The notes: a model not told the origin generated them from the letters alone. DNA of 64,000 nucleotides from Novosphingobium sp. 18050 (GCF_902706195.1 NZ_CACSJO010000001.1:310001-374000), one strand, 5' to 3'. Shown: positions 45,921 to 54,491, counted from the stretch's first letter. Made by a program: numbers and translations.

Positions 45921-48274
45921 GGCAATTCAATGATCGCACTGGTGCCCTTGCCCGGCTCGGACGCGAGGCGCAGCGATCCGCCGTGGGCCTCCACCAACTG
46001 GCGGGCGAGCGGCAGGCCAAGGCCCTGTCGGCGATCCACGCTCTTGCCGTCCGCGCTCACCTTCATGCCGTCAAGCGCGCGGGCCAGGCTGCGGCTGTCG
46101 AGCCCGGCGCCCTTGTCCTGCACCACGATCCGCACGACATCCTCCCCCGCAGCCGACTTGCGGCGCGAGACATGGACCAGCACGCGTGCCCCGCGCGGCG
46201 AGGCGGCGATGGCGTTGTCGACGATGTGGCCGATGGCGCGCGCCAGCCGGCGGCGGTCGGCCACTAGCGGGCGCATCAGGCCATTGGCCTGCAGGTCCAG
46301 CGTCAGCCCCGCCTTCTGCAGCCGCCCTGCCCGTTCCTCGACCACGGTGCGCACGAAAGGCATCGGGTCGATCTCTTCCAGCTTGAGCGGGAGCAAGCCC
46401 GCTTCGCTCTGCGAAAGGTCGAGCAGGCTGTCGATATGTTCGCCCAACTGCGCCGAGGCGGTGATGATCGAGCCGACATAGTCCTTGCCCGCATCGCTGA
46501 GATCGCCGCCGAGGCCGATCTCCAGCATCTCGGCAAAGCCACCGATCGAGGTCAGCGGGGTGCGCAGTTCCTTGCTCATGTTGCCAAGGAAGCGGGTCTT
46601 GATTGCATCGGCCTCTATCAGCGCGGCGTTGCTTTCGCGCAGGGCGTCCTCGGCCTTTTGCGAATCGGTGATGTCCAGCACCGCCAGCAGGCCATTGCCA
46701 TCGGGCAACGGCACGCCGGCAAATTCCAGCATCCGCCCGTCCGCCAGCGCGATGCGCCCGCCGGTCTGCGTGCGGTCGAGCGTCGCGGCCCGTACGACGT
46801 TGCCGACCGTCTCCGCCTCCACCGGGCGCTTCAGGCGCGGGGCGATCTTGCGCAGCAGCGCTTCGATATGCGGGTGGGTGTCGAGGAAATCGCTGTCCAG
46901 CCCCCAATCGGCGGCGAAACGGCGGTTCCAGATCTGCATCCGGCCATCGGGCGCAAAGACGGCGATCGATTCGAACAGGCTGTCGAACGTGGCTGTGCGG
47001 GTGCGCAGCAGAGTGTCGCGCATGGCGGAAAGGCGCAGCTGTTCGGTGCGATCCTCGACGATCAGCAGCAAGCCGCCATCGGGGACCGGCTGGGCGACGA
47101 TGCGCAAATGCGTGCCATCCGCCAGCGCCCACGGCTCCTCCTGCGTACTGCCGGCGGAAAACCAGGCGGCCTTCTCGCGCCGCCATGCCGGGAAGTCGCG
47201 CGCCTCGGGTACGCGGCCGGCATCGCGCGCGGCATCGAGCAGGCGCTCGAACGCGGGTGGATCGACCAGGATGCGGCCATCGAGCTTGAAGAGGCGCTGG
47301 AACGGCTGGTTGGCGAACGTCAGGCGGCGCTTGGCGTCGAACTGGGCGACGCCGGCGGAAAGCTGGTCGAGCAGCGCGCGCTGCGCCTCGCGGAAGGCGC
47401 GGAACGAGCGCGACATTTCCTCAAGGTCTTCGATGTCCACCGCGTAGCCCGCCACGCCGTCCTCGCCCAGCGGCAGATCGCTGACGCGCAGGGCGCGGCG
47501 CTGGCCGTCGATGGTGGTGGAGACGATGCGCTCGATAGGGATGCCCTTTTCCATCGCCTGACGCGCGACGTGCCCGGGGGCGATGCCGTCCACCGCCTCG
47601 ATCAGTTCGGTACCCTTGGCGACCACCGCATCGGCGCTTTCGGCGCCCACGGCGGCGACATAGGCGTGGTTGACCAGTTGCAGTTCGCCGTCCGGGCGGC
47701 GGAACCACATCGGCATCGGCGCGGCCTCGATCAGCGAGACGAGCGCGTGGAAATCGCCGCGCGCGCGGGCGGCTTCATCGCGCAGGCGGGTGAGTTCGGT
47801 CTCGCTGTCGCTGAAGTCGAACACCCAGACCATCGCCGCGCCGCCAGGGGACACCTGCGGGTCGGCAAGGTGACCGCGCAGGGCCAGGCTGCGGCTCGAT
47901 CCGTGGGGCGTCGCCACCATGCGGAATGGCGCGGCGGTCTTCTGGCAGCGGCGCACCGCTTCGGTCAGTTCGGCCAGCTTCTCGGCAGGCAGGCCCTTCC
48001 CGTTTCCATCGAGTTCGGAGAGATATTGCGGCACCCCGTCCAGCCCCAGCCACTGGCCAAGGCGCGGGCTGGCCTCGATCCGGCCGTCGGTGCGCACCAG
48101 CAGCGGCAGCGCCGGCGATTCCTCGACCATGCGGCCAAGACGGCGGGCGGAACGAAGCTGGTGTTCGGCGCGGTTCTGGCGAGCGCGGGCGGCCAGCACG
48201 GCCCAGGCGGCAGCCATGGTCCAGGCGCCGAGCAGCAGGCCGATCAGAACGGGCAGGAAGCGGGAGAATTCCAT
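45917..48274 (-). CDS. divL: DivL-like multi-PAS sensor kinase lacking the phosphoacceptor histidine
   Basis: This 785-residue protein has one N-terminal membrane segment (FLPVLIGLLLGAWTMAAAWAVLA), several PAS-like domains, a HisKA dimerisation domain and an HATPase domain with N box HIVDNAIAA, G1 DKGAGLD and G2 GLGLPLAR. Where active kinases read MSHELRTPL this one reads MSKELRTPLTSIGGFAEML: residue 568 is Lys (AAG, minus-strand codon 46573-46571). Caulobacter DivL, 769 residues, has Tyr at the same place and works as a CckA partner rather than a conventional kinase. Length, PAS layout and the downstream tsaE-amgK-murU neighbours support DivL. It would then take part in the CckA-ChpT-CtrA cell-cycle pathway. 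Confidence 0.85.
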   Translation of the reverse strand: MEFSRFLPVLIGLLLGAWTMAAAWAVLAARARQNRAEHQLRSARRLGRMVEESPALPLLVRTDGRIEASPRLGQWLGLDGVPQYLSELDGNGKGLPAEKLAELTEAVRRCQKTAAPFRMVATPHGSSRSLALRGHLADPQVSPGGAAMVWVFDFSDSETELTRLRDEAARARGDFHALVSLIEAAPMPMWFRRPDGELQLVNHAYVAAVGAESADAVVAKGTELIEAVDGIAPGHVARQAMEKGIPIERIVSTTIDGQRRALRVSDLPLGEDGVAGYAVDIEDLEEMSRSFRAFREAQRALLDQLSAGVAQFDAKRRLTFANQPFQRLFKLDGRILVDPPAFERLLDAARDAGRVPEARDFPAWRREKAAWFSAGSTQEEPWALADGTHLRIVAQPVPDGGLLLIVEDRTEQLRLSAMRDTLLRTRTATFDSLFESIAVFAPDGRMQIWNRRFAADWGLDSDFLDTHPHIEALLRKIAPRLKRPVEAETVGNVVRAATLDRTQTGGRIALADGRMLEFAGVPLPDGNGLLAVLDITDSQKAEDALRESNAALIEADAIKTRFLGNMSKELRTPLTSIGGFAEMLEIGLGGDLSDAGKDYVGSIITASAQLGEHIDSLLDLSQSEAGLLPLKLEEIDPMPFVRTVVEERAGRLQKAGLTLDLQANGLMRPLVADRRRLARAIGHIVDNAIAASPRGARVLVHVSRRKSAAGEDVVRIVVQDKGAGLDSRSLARALDGMKVSADGKSVDRRQGLGLPLARQLVEAHGGSLRLASEPGKGTSAIIELP

Positions 48275-48751
48275 TGCGCAAGGCTATGCTGCGCCCCGCG
48301 GGTGCTGACAATGGGGGATGGCGCGATTCTGGTAGATACGCGCGCCCGAATTGCCACACGAAATCACCAGCCAGCAAAAGCGGCATGATGCACGGGGGAA
48401 ATCAAGCAGCTGAAAACGAACATCGGGCCGACGCCGGGAGCGTCCTTGCAAGGACGCGGGTATCGTAGCCCGTAGTCGCTTGCGAATATCCGGGTAGCGG
48501 CGCGCAGCCCGGCTCGGCCTGTATTTCAGAAACCTGCTGCTTGCCGAGCGCGGTGGCTTGCTACGGCATCGTCAAAGGGGAAACTGTTGCGCCAGATTGC
48601 TCCGGAAGCGCGAAAAGCGCCGGCCCGATACCCCGCCCCCTGCACTCGGCTGTGGCGGATGGGCTGCGCGGGTGCAACACGCCCTGTCACCCTGTTGGAG
48701 CGGGCGAGGCTGGCCGCCCGCTCCCATTCAGACAAGGGGCTGATTTGCCCT
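48275..48751. other. Upstream region of the divL operon, no gene seen
   Basis: This 477-base stretch holds the promoter of the leftward divL-tsaE-amgK-murU-addB-addA operon. It contains a perfect 18-bp palindrome GCGTCCTTGCAAGGACGC at 48440-48457, followed by GGGTATCGTAGCCC, about 170 bases before the divL start. Short frames on both strands have no recognisable product. Confidence 0.5.
48440..48457. repeat. Perfect 18-bp palindrome upstream of divL
   Basis: GCGTCCTTGCAAGGACGC reads the same on both strands. It could be an operator for the cell-cycle/recycling operon or a short hairpin in a long leader. No second copy was noticed in the window. Confidence 0.55.
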
Positions 48752-50299
48752 TTAGCGCAAGGAATAGGCTATGATCATGCCCGAACTCGGGGAACTCACA
48801 ACCAGTTGTGCGTCAGGCGTGATCGCCAACAGACCGGGCGTTCTCGCGGACCAGGCCGTTGCATGGCTGGTGAGGTCGATCGCATAGACCCCAGCATCGG
48901 TGCTGACGAAGGCCAGTGTGTCGGTCACGACGATATTGCCGGTAAACTTCTCTCCTGCTGGCAAGGGCCAGGCCCATTTAACGGCGCCGGTCTCCTCGTC
49001 GATCGCGTCGAATTCCAACACTTGGTTGCTTGCGGCATAGACAACGCCTTTACCAACCGCCGGGATGACGGTGTAGCCGCTTGCCGTCCGCCAGCGATAG
49101 GCCCCTTTTGCAATATCGTAGCTGACCAGGGGGAAAGAAATCGAATATGTACCCTGTCCGTTGCCGGAATAGGCAACCACATGGTTGTCCGAACCAATCA
49201 TCGGCGTGCCGCCGTAAGAATACCCATTCCATTGCCAGAATGGATCGTCGATGGACTTGACGATGGCGCCGGTCACCCTGTCGATCACATCGAGGTTGCC
49301 CGAATAATAATACAGATACCTGGCATCGACCGCCGGCGCTTCGCCGTCCCACGAGTTGCCACCCGATCCGCTAGTTTGCCATGTTTGAGTGCCCGCCTTG
49401 AAATTCCAGGCATAGACCTCGTTTCCGTAGTACCCAGAAGCGATGTAGGCGCTGTCATCATATACGGTTGGCTGGGCGAAGGTCGACCACTGTGCGGCAA
49501 ATATCAAGTTACGCTTGAACTGTCCGCTCGCGGCGTCGAGCACCACCAGCGGATTATTACCTGACGATGTGAACATCGTGGAAAACAACACTTCGCCATC
49601 AGAGAGCGCAGGACCACTGGCATTGGAGACATTGCCGAGGCTGTAGTGCCACCTTTCAGCGCCCGAAGATGCGTCCAGAGCCACTGCAACGCTTGAACCG
49701 TCGGAGGCGATTCTGGTGGAGTAGATCGTTCCAGCCTTTGCCGCCACTTCCCGGAAGCCTTGCGTGGCCGAAGGCGCGTATTGCCAAACTTTCACGATCT
49801 TTGCCGGATCGAATGTCGCATGAACATAACCGTTATGCGACGGATTACGCTGACGGGTCGTCCAATCAGAGAATTTCACGTCAAGTGTATAGTCGAAGCT
49901 CTGGGTCGAACCAGGGTAGACCGTGGCGCACCCCGCTTCCTTGCAAAGTTTGAACGCGACAGTCGCCTTGTGAACCGCTGCGGAAAGGCCGCTGACGGTC
50001 TTGAAGTTCGCGGTGAACTTGTTTCCCGACTGCACAACGCTTCCATCAAGGGAAAGAAGCGCGGCGTCGAAACTGAGAACCGGAACTATGGCGTCGGTCG
50101 AACTGCCGGAATAGGTCGCATCAAGAGTAAAGGACGCAACGGAATTTTCCTCGGTCGCAGCCTGGCTTGAAGCAGACGGTGCCAGCGTGACAGCCAGTGT
50201 CGGCACGACGGGAACAGGGGCAACCGGCGTTGAATCATCTGATTCTCCACCGCAGCTACTCAAAACTACACAAGTAAAAACCGAGACGACCTTGCGCAT
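48752..50299 (-). CDS. Putative lipoprotein with PQQ-type beta-propeller repeats
   Basis: The 515-residue product starts MRKVVSVFTCVVLSSCGGESDD, a short lipoprotein signal with lipobox VLSSC. A beta-sandwich-like N-terminal part follows (about 30-150). The rest resembles an eight-bladed BamB/PQQ-like propeller with repeated blade motifs such as VALDASSGAERWHYSLG, VVLDAASGQFKRN, YAWNFKAGTQTWQT, IDRVTGAIVKSI and FDAIDEETGAVKWAWPL. It is probably outer-membrane anchored and binds a protein or sugar, but no function can be assigned. GGAGAA lies upstream of the ATG. Codon use is visibly less GC-rich than the neighbours, and the gene sits alone between divL and ahcY with long spacers, so it looks like an insertion into a conserved neighbourhood. 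Confidence 0.75.
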   Translation of the reverse strand: MRKVVSVFTCVVLSSCGGESDDSTPVAPVPVVPTLAVTLAPSASSQAATEENSVASFTLDATYSGSSTDAIVPVLSFDAALLSLDGSVVQSGNKFTANFKTVSGLSAAVHKATVAFKLCKEAGCATVYPGSTQSFDYTLDVKFSDWTTRQRNPSHNGYVHATFDPAKIVKVWQYAPSATQGFREVAAKAGTIYSTRIASDGSSVAVALDASSGAERWHYSLGNVSNASGPALSDGEVLFSTMFTSSGNNPLVVLDAASGQFKRNLIFAAQWSTFAQPTVYDDSAYIASGYYGNEVYAWNFKAGTQTWQTSGSGGNSWDGEAPAVDARYLYYYSGNLDVIDRVTGAIVKSIDDPFWQWNGYSYGGTPMIGSDNHVVAYSGNGQGTYSISFPLVSYDIAKGAYRWRTASGYTVIPAVGKGVVYAASNQVLEFDAIDEETGAVKWAWPLPAGEKFTGNIVVTDTLAFVSTDAGVYAIDLTSHATAWSARTPGLLAITPDAQLVVSSPSSGMIIAYSLR

Positions 50300-50608
50300 T
50301 CCCAATTCTCCGCGCGACCCAATCGATCGCAAGTGGACAAAAGGGGCAAGCGGAGGCCCGGCCCCGCGTTGCATAACCTGAAAATCTGGACATTGCCCCC
50401 AATGCAATTACGCGCCTGCCAAAAAAATAATTCCAGTGCAAGAACTTAACTAAACAATCAGCATTCGCGCGAAGAGTTCCGGCTGCTCCATGCGCACGCA
50501 AACGAAGTCTTACGCGGGAGACCTATAGGGTCACGCCCCGCTTCGGTTAGTTGAACGGTGAGGTTTTGACAGCACGGCTTCAAAGGCAGCGAGCGCACTC
50601 TCCCACGA
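50300..50608. other. AT-richer intergenic spacer
   Basis: This stretch between the lipoprotein gene and the ahcY terminator includes A/T-rich runs such as AAAAAAATAATT, unlike the rest of the window. It probably carries the lipoprotein promoter. No gene is seen. Confidence 0.5.
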
Positions 50609-50640
50609 AAAAGGGGCGCATCCTTGCGAACGCGCCCCTC
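50609..50640 (-). terminator. ahcY terminator
   Basis: On the coding strand GGGGCGC and GCGCCCC form a stem followed by TTTTTCG, about 20 bases after the ahcY stop. This is a standard intrinsic terminator for the leftward transcript. Confidence 0.8.
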
Positions 50641-50662
50641 TGTCAATCAGATCGAAAACCGA

Positions 50663-52084
50663 TCAGTAGCGGTAGTGGTCCGGCTTGAACGGGCCGGCCT
50701 CGGGCACGCCGATGTAGTCGGCCTGCTTCTTGGACAGCACGGTCAGCTTCACGCCCAGCTTTTCAAGGTGGAGCGCGGCGACCTTTTCGTCGAGGTGCTT
50801 GGGCAGCACGTAGACGCGGTTCTCGTACTCGGCGCTCTTGGTGAACAGTTCGATCTGGGCCAGCGTCTGGTTGGTGAAGCTGGCGGACATCACGAAGCTG
50901 GGGTGGCCGGTGGCGCAGCCCAGGTTCACCAGACGGCCCTTGGCGAGGATGATGATCTGCTTGCCGTCCGGGAACGTGACGAGATCGGTGCCCGGCTTCA
51001 CTTCCTTCCACTCGTAGTTGTCGAGTGCCGAGATCTGGATCTCGCTGTCGAAGTGGCCGATGTTGGACACGATCGCCTTGTCCTTCATCGCGGCCATGTG
51101 TTCGCCGGTGATGACGGCTTCGTTGCCGGTGGCGGTCACGAAGATGTCGGCGCGCGTGACGGCGTCTTCCATCGTGACGACCTCGTAGCCTTCCATCGCC
51201 GCCTGCAGCGCGCAGATCGGATCGACTTCGGTGACGAGAACGCGGGCGCCGCCGTTACGCAGCGAAGCGGCCGAACCCTTGCCGACATCGCCGAAGCCGG
51301 CGACGCAGGCGACCTTGCCGGCCAGCATCACGTCGGTGGCGCGGCGGATCGCGTCGACCAGCGATTCACGGCAACCGTAGAGGTTGTCGAACTTCGACTT
51401 GGTGACGCTGTCGTTCACGTTGATCGCGGGGAACGGCAGCTTGCCTTCCTTGGCGAGGTGGTAAAGGCGGTGAACGCCGGTGGTGGTCTCTTCCGAAACG
51501 CCCATGATCGCCTTGACCGAAGCGGTCAGGTAGCCCGGACGCGCCTTGAGGAAAGCGTTCAGCGCGCGCACGAACTCGATTTCCTCGGCGTTCGAAGGCT
51601 CGAACAGGGTCTCGCCGGCTTCGACGCGTGCGCCCCAGAGCGCGAACATGGTGGCATCGCCGCCATCGTCGAGGATCAGGTTGGCGGTGAGATCGGGGTT
51701 CTCGTCGGTCGCCCAGTCGAAGATCTTGCCGACGTAGTCCCAGTAATCGGAAAGCGATTCACCCTTGATCGCGTAGACCGGGATGCCCGCAGCAGCGATG
51801 GCAGCAGCGGCGTGGTCCTGCGTCGAGAAGATGTTGCAGGTGGCCCAGCGCACTTCGGCGCCGAGCGCGACGAGCGTCTCGATCAGCACGGCGGTCTGGA
51901 TCGTCATGTGCAGCGAACCGGTGATGCGCGCGCCCTTGAGCGGCTTGCTGTCGCCGAATTCGGCGCGCAGGGCCATCAGGCCCGGCATCTCGGTTTCGGC
52001 GATGTCGATTTCGGTGCGGCCGAAGTCGGCAAGCGACAGGTCGGCGATCACGTAGTCTTGAATGGCGGTCGAGGCAGTGGCCAA
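50663..52084 (-). CDS. ahcY: Adenosylhomocysteinase (S-adenosylhomocysteine hydrolase)
   Basis: AhcY splits S-adenosylhomocysteine into adenosine and homocysteine, which keeps methylation going. The 473-residue product shows [37 protein letters not shown], the NAD-binding [38 protein letters not shown] and the C-terminal KPDHYRY. The start is TTG at 52082-52084, seven bases after CAGGAG; the longer frame to 52123 is not conserved in character. A long leader with a perfect palindrome and a hairpin lies upstream, which suggests regulation by the methyl cycle. Confidence 0.97.
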   Translation of the reverse strand: MATASTAIQDYVIADLSLADFGRTEIDIAETEMPGLMALRAEFGDSKPLKGARITGSLHMTIQTAVLIETLVALGAEVRWATCNIFSTQDHAAAAIAAAGIPVYAIKGESLSDYWDYVGKIFDWATDENPDLTANLILDDGGDATMFALWGARVEAGETLFEPSNAEEIEFVRALNAFLKARPGYLTASVKAIMGVSEETTTGVHRLYHLAKEGKLPFPAINVNDSVTKSKFDNLYGCRESLVDAIRRATDVMLAGKVACVAGFGDVGKGSAASLRNGGARVLVTEVDPICALQAAMEGYEVVTMEDAVTRADIFVTATGNEAVITGEHMAAMKDKAIVSNIGHFDSEIQISALDNYEWKEVKPGTDLVTFPDGKQIIILAKGRLVNLGCATGHPSFVMSASFTNQTLAQIELFTKSAEYENRVYVLPKHLDEKVAALHLEKLGVKLTVLSKKQADYIGVPEAGPFKPDHYRY

Positions 52085-52108
52085 GGGAAAGCTCCTGGGG
52101 TTTGTCAC

Positions 52109-52150
52109 GTCGGCGCCGCACAAGGGACGAACCCCGAGCGCAGCGCCGAC
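52109..52150 (-). promoter_or_regulatory. Hairpin in the ahcY leader
   Basis: GTCGGCGC at 52109-52116 pairs exactly with GCGCCGAC at 52143-52150, and the 26-base loop contains CCGAG/CTCGG-type sequence that may pair further. It lies 25-66 bases before the ahcY start. I do not recognise a known SAM or SAH riboswitch consensus in it. Confidence 0.45.
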
Positions 52151-52188
52151 AATGACGCTTCCCTATCGTTTCCACCCGCCGGTGGCAA

Positions 52189-52208
52189 ATATAAAGATAT
52201 CTTTATAT
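52189..52208. promoter_or_regulatory. 20-bp perfect palindrome ATATAAAGATATCTTTATAT upstream of ahcY
   Basis: A fully symmetrical A/T-rich site lies in GC-rich DNA about 105 bases before the ahcY start. Symmetry and placement suggest a dimeric repressor. ArsR-family methyl-cycle regulators (SahR/SamR type) are known to bind palindromes before ahcY and met genes in other proteobacteria; linking this site to such a factor is my inference. Confidence 0.65.
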
Positions 52209-52252
52209 GATTGCCGCAGCGCGTTCGTACAACGCTTCAACCCAGCCCGATC

Positions 52253-52741
52253 TCAGCGTCCCGCGAGTGCGAGCAGCGGGCGCGGCTGGCGTTCAAGAAG
52301 CTGACCGGCCACTTCCACCAGCGTCTCGTGCCCCTGCACGCTCGCCAGCCCCTGCGCCACCTGGTGCAGTTCGTGGCACGAGAGCCAAGGGTGCCCGGCG
52401 CCATATTCATTGGCCATGACGACGCTCATCTTGTCGAGCGCCTTGACCGCGCCCTCCTCGCCCGCCTCTACGGCGAGTTGAGCGCGCAGTTCACCGTTCG
52501 CTTCATTGAGTTCGGCCATGTGGCTGCTGGTGAAGCGGCCATAGTCCTCCATGAAATTATCCGCTGTGGTGCGGCAGCGAAGGCCGGTGACCATCAGCAT
52601 GATGTCCATCCGGCGCAGCTTCTGCGCGTCGCCCGCCTCTGCATGGGCGGGTGTTGTCAGGCCTTGAGCCAGACCCAGGCCGCAAGCCATCGCCGCAGCC
52701 GCCGAAAACCACCTTTTACCCTTATGTTCAGAATTGCACAT
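52253..52741 (-). CDS. Exported protein of unknown function next to ahcY
   Basis: The 162-residue product begins MCNSEHKGKRWFSAAAAMACGLGLAQGLTTPAHAEAG, a signal peptide with an AHA cleavage site. The mature part is helical: KLRRMDIMLMVTGLRCRTTADNFMEDYGRFTSSHMAELNEANGELRAQL, with two later Cys/His-containing stretches (WLSCHELHQV). No enzyme motif is seen. ATG 52741 was chosen because the signal peptide starts there; the frame continues upstream to 52819. It lies upstream of ahcY on the same strand, but the palindrome between them suggests separate promoters. Confidence 0.65.
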   Translation of the reverse strand: MCNSEHKGKRWFSAAAAMACGLGLAQGLTTPAHAEAGDAQKLRRMDIMLMVTGLRCRTTADNFMEDYGRFTSSHMAELNEANGELRAQLAVEAGEEGAVKALDKMSVVMANEYGAGHPWLSCHELHQVAQGLASVQGHETLVEVAGQLLERQPRPLLALAGR

Positions 52742-53137
52742 TTTGCCGTTGTCCCCGCAAGTTAATACCCGCGAGACAAAGATGACAACGATTGCATTTA
52801 CCCAGATCTGAAAAGGCATACTGAACCGAAATTTACTATGCGGCCCAAAGGCTTTGGGGATAAATTTGCCACATACAGCGCCTTTCAGCGCTCACTAGTG
52901 ACCGCTGCCATGGATTGTTCACGCGTCCTAACGGCCGGGAAAGCAAAGTTCTGAACACAACGTGCTCTGCACGCCTTCGCACCCGTCCTGCGAATCCCGA
53001 CGCTTCACCCGAGTCGGAGCACAGATTGTCCACCGCGAAGCAACGACGTGAATTTCCCTTCGGCCAGGCGTTGCCGCAGCACCGTGCCGCCCTATATCTC
53101 CCGCGACGCTATTCCCCGTGAACGAAAGGACGAATTC
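52742..53137. other. Divergent intergenic region before the peroxiredoxin gene
   Basis: This 396-base stretch lies between the leftward exported protein gene and the rightward peroxiredoxin gene. It contains AT-rich patches and a short palindrome TCACTAGTGA near 52893-52902. No OxyR-type site or gene could be supported. Confidence 0.45.
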
Positions 53138-53617
53138 ATGACCATCGCCGTTGGAGACAAGCTGCCCGACATCAAGTTCATCAAGGTCGGCGAAGGCGGT
53201 CCCGAGCCGGTTCAGAGCGCGGACTTCTTCGCAGGCCGCAAGGTTGCGCTGTTCTCCGTCCCCGGCGCCTTCACGCCGACCTGCTCGGCCAAGCACCTCC
53301 CGGGCTTCGTCGACAAGGCGGCTGATCTCAAGGCCAAGGGCATCGACGAAATCGCCTGCACCGCCGTCAATGACGCTTTCGTGATGGGCGCCTGGGGCAA
53401 GGCCTCGGGCTCGTCGGACGTGACTATGCTGGCCGACGGCAATGCCGACTTCGCCAAGGCCGTGGACCTGGTCATGGACGGTTCGGGCTTCGGCATGGGC
53501 ACGCGCGGCCAGCGCTTCTCGATGGTCGTCAACGACGGCGTCGTCGAGCAGATCAACGTCGAGGCTCCTGGCACGTTCGAGGTTTCTTCTGCCGACTATA
53601 TGCTCGGCCAGCTCTGA
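53138..53617 (+). CDS. Peroxiredoxin, Prx5 type
   Basis: This 159-residue thiol peroxidase reduces hydrogen peroxide and organic hydroperoxides. The peroxidatic Cys is residue 49 in VPGAFTPTCSAKHLPGF. The Prx5 pattern continues with IACTAVNDAFVMGAWGKA, GFGMGTRGQRFSMVVNDGVVEQINVE. The ATG at 53138 follows AAAGGA. It is a single gene, bounded by an intrinsic terminator. Confidence 0.93.
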   Translation: MTIAVGDKLPDIKFIKVGEGGPEPVQSADFFAGRKVALFSVPGAFTPTCSAKHLPGFVDKAADLKAKGIDEIACTAVNDAFVMGAWGKASGSSDVTMLADGNADFAKAVDLVMDGSGFGMGTRGQRFSMVVNDGVVEQINVEAPGTFEVSSADYMLGQL

Positions 53618-53641
53618 TCGTCAGGGCCGGTTGACTGCAAG

Positions 53642-53676
53642 AGGGCGGCCTTTCCTTCGGGAAGGGCCGCCCTTTT
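53642..53676 (+). terminator. Intrinsic terminator of the peroxiredoxin gene
   Basis: A stem (GGGCGGCC...TTCC with GGAA...GGGCCGCCC) closed by a TTCG tetraloop is followed by TTTT, 25 bases after the stop. Confidence 0.88.
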
Positions 53677-53807
53677 CGCATCTGGCGCAGCCATCGGGGG
53701 GGCGTTGGAAGGCCCTGCCCGGCTTGTCCGCCACTTGCACCCAAGTTAGCACTGCTGAACAGGTTCACAGGCCCCTGTCTTCACAGGCGCACTTCGGGAA
53801 ACAGCAT

Positions 53808-54488
53808 ATGGCACGTTCGGTTATCGTCACCGGTGGTTTCGGCTTCCTCGGCCAGGCGGTGGCGCAAGCCTTCGCGAAAGACGGCGACAAGGTGGCGCGG
53901 ATCGACTTCGCGCCCAAAGCGAAAAGCGCCCTTCCCGGCACGCTCGACATCGGCGGGGTCGACCTGACCGACGCGGCCTCCACTAGGGCTGCTCTGGACA
54001 AGGTCAAGGCGACGCATGGCGGCATCGACGTGCTGGTCAACGTCGCCGGAGGCTTCACCTGGGAGACGCTGGAAGGCGGCTCGATCGATGCATGGGCGCG
54101 GATGCAGTCGATGAACCTGCTGACTGCGGCCACGATCACCCAACTTGCTCTGCCCGCGCTCAAGGGTTCTGCGGCGGGACGCATCGTCAACATCGGCGCG
54201 GGCGCTGCGAACAAGGCGGGGGCCGGAATGGGCGCCTATGCGGCATCGAAATCGGGCGTCCACCGCCTGACCGAAGCGCTGGCCGAGGAACTGGCGGGCA
54301 CCGCCGTCACCGTCAATGCGATCCTGCCCAGCACGATCGACACTCCGGTAAACCGGGCCGATATGCCCGATGCCGATTTCTCGACCTGGGTGCAGCCTGC
54401 TGCCATTGCCGATGTCATCGGCTTTCTCGCTTCGGACAATGCGCGCGCGATCAGCGGCGCGCTGATCCCGGTGACGCGCGGCGGCTGA
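53808..54488 (+). CDS. SDR-family protein lacking the catalytic serine
   Basis: This 226-residue Rossmann-fold protein has VIVTGGFGFLGQAVAQAF at residues 5-22, VLVNVAGGFTWETLE, and the YAASK pair in AYAASKSGVHRLTEALAEEL. The catalytic Ser, normally 12-13 residues before the Tyr, is missing: the segment reads NIGAGAANKAGAGMGAY. The protein may therefore be a weak or altered dehydrogenase. The ATG at 53808 has no strong Shine-Dalgarno (CGGGAAACAGCAT precedes it). It follows the peroxiredoxin gene but is separated from it by the terminator. Confidence 0.82.
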   Translation: MARSVIVTGGFGFLGQAVAQAFAKDGDKVARIDFAPKAKSALPGTLDIGGVDLTDAASTRAALDKVKATHGGIDVLVNVAGGFTWETLEGGSIDAWARMQSMNLLTAATITQLALPALKGSAAGRIVNIGAGAANKAGAGMGAYAASKSGVHRLTEALAEELAGTAVTVNAILPSTIDTPVNRADMPDADFSTWVQPAAIADVIGFLASDNARAISGALIPVTRGG

Positions 54489-54491
54489 GCC

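Noticed and set aside
46436..48388. 650-residue open frame antisense to the DivL-like gene
   Set aside because: Shadow of a complete PAS/HisKA/HATPase gene; nothing in it resembles a protein family.
48587..49564. 325-residue rightward frame overlapping the lipoprotein gene
   Set aside because: It is antisense to well-formed propeller blades and lacks a Shine-Dalgarno.
52085..52188. SAM or SAH riboswitch in the ahcY leader
   Set aside because: A strong stem is present, but I could not match the conserved cores of the SAM-II, SAM/SAH or SAH classes. Kept only as an unassigned leader hairpin.
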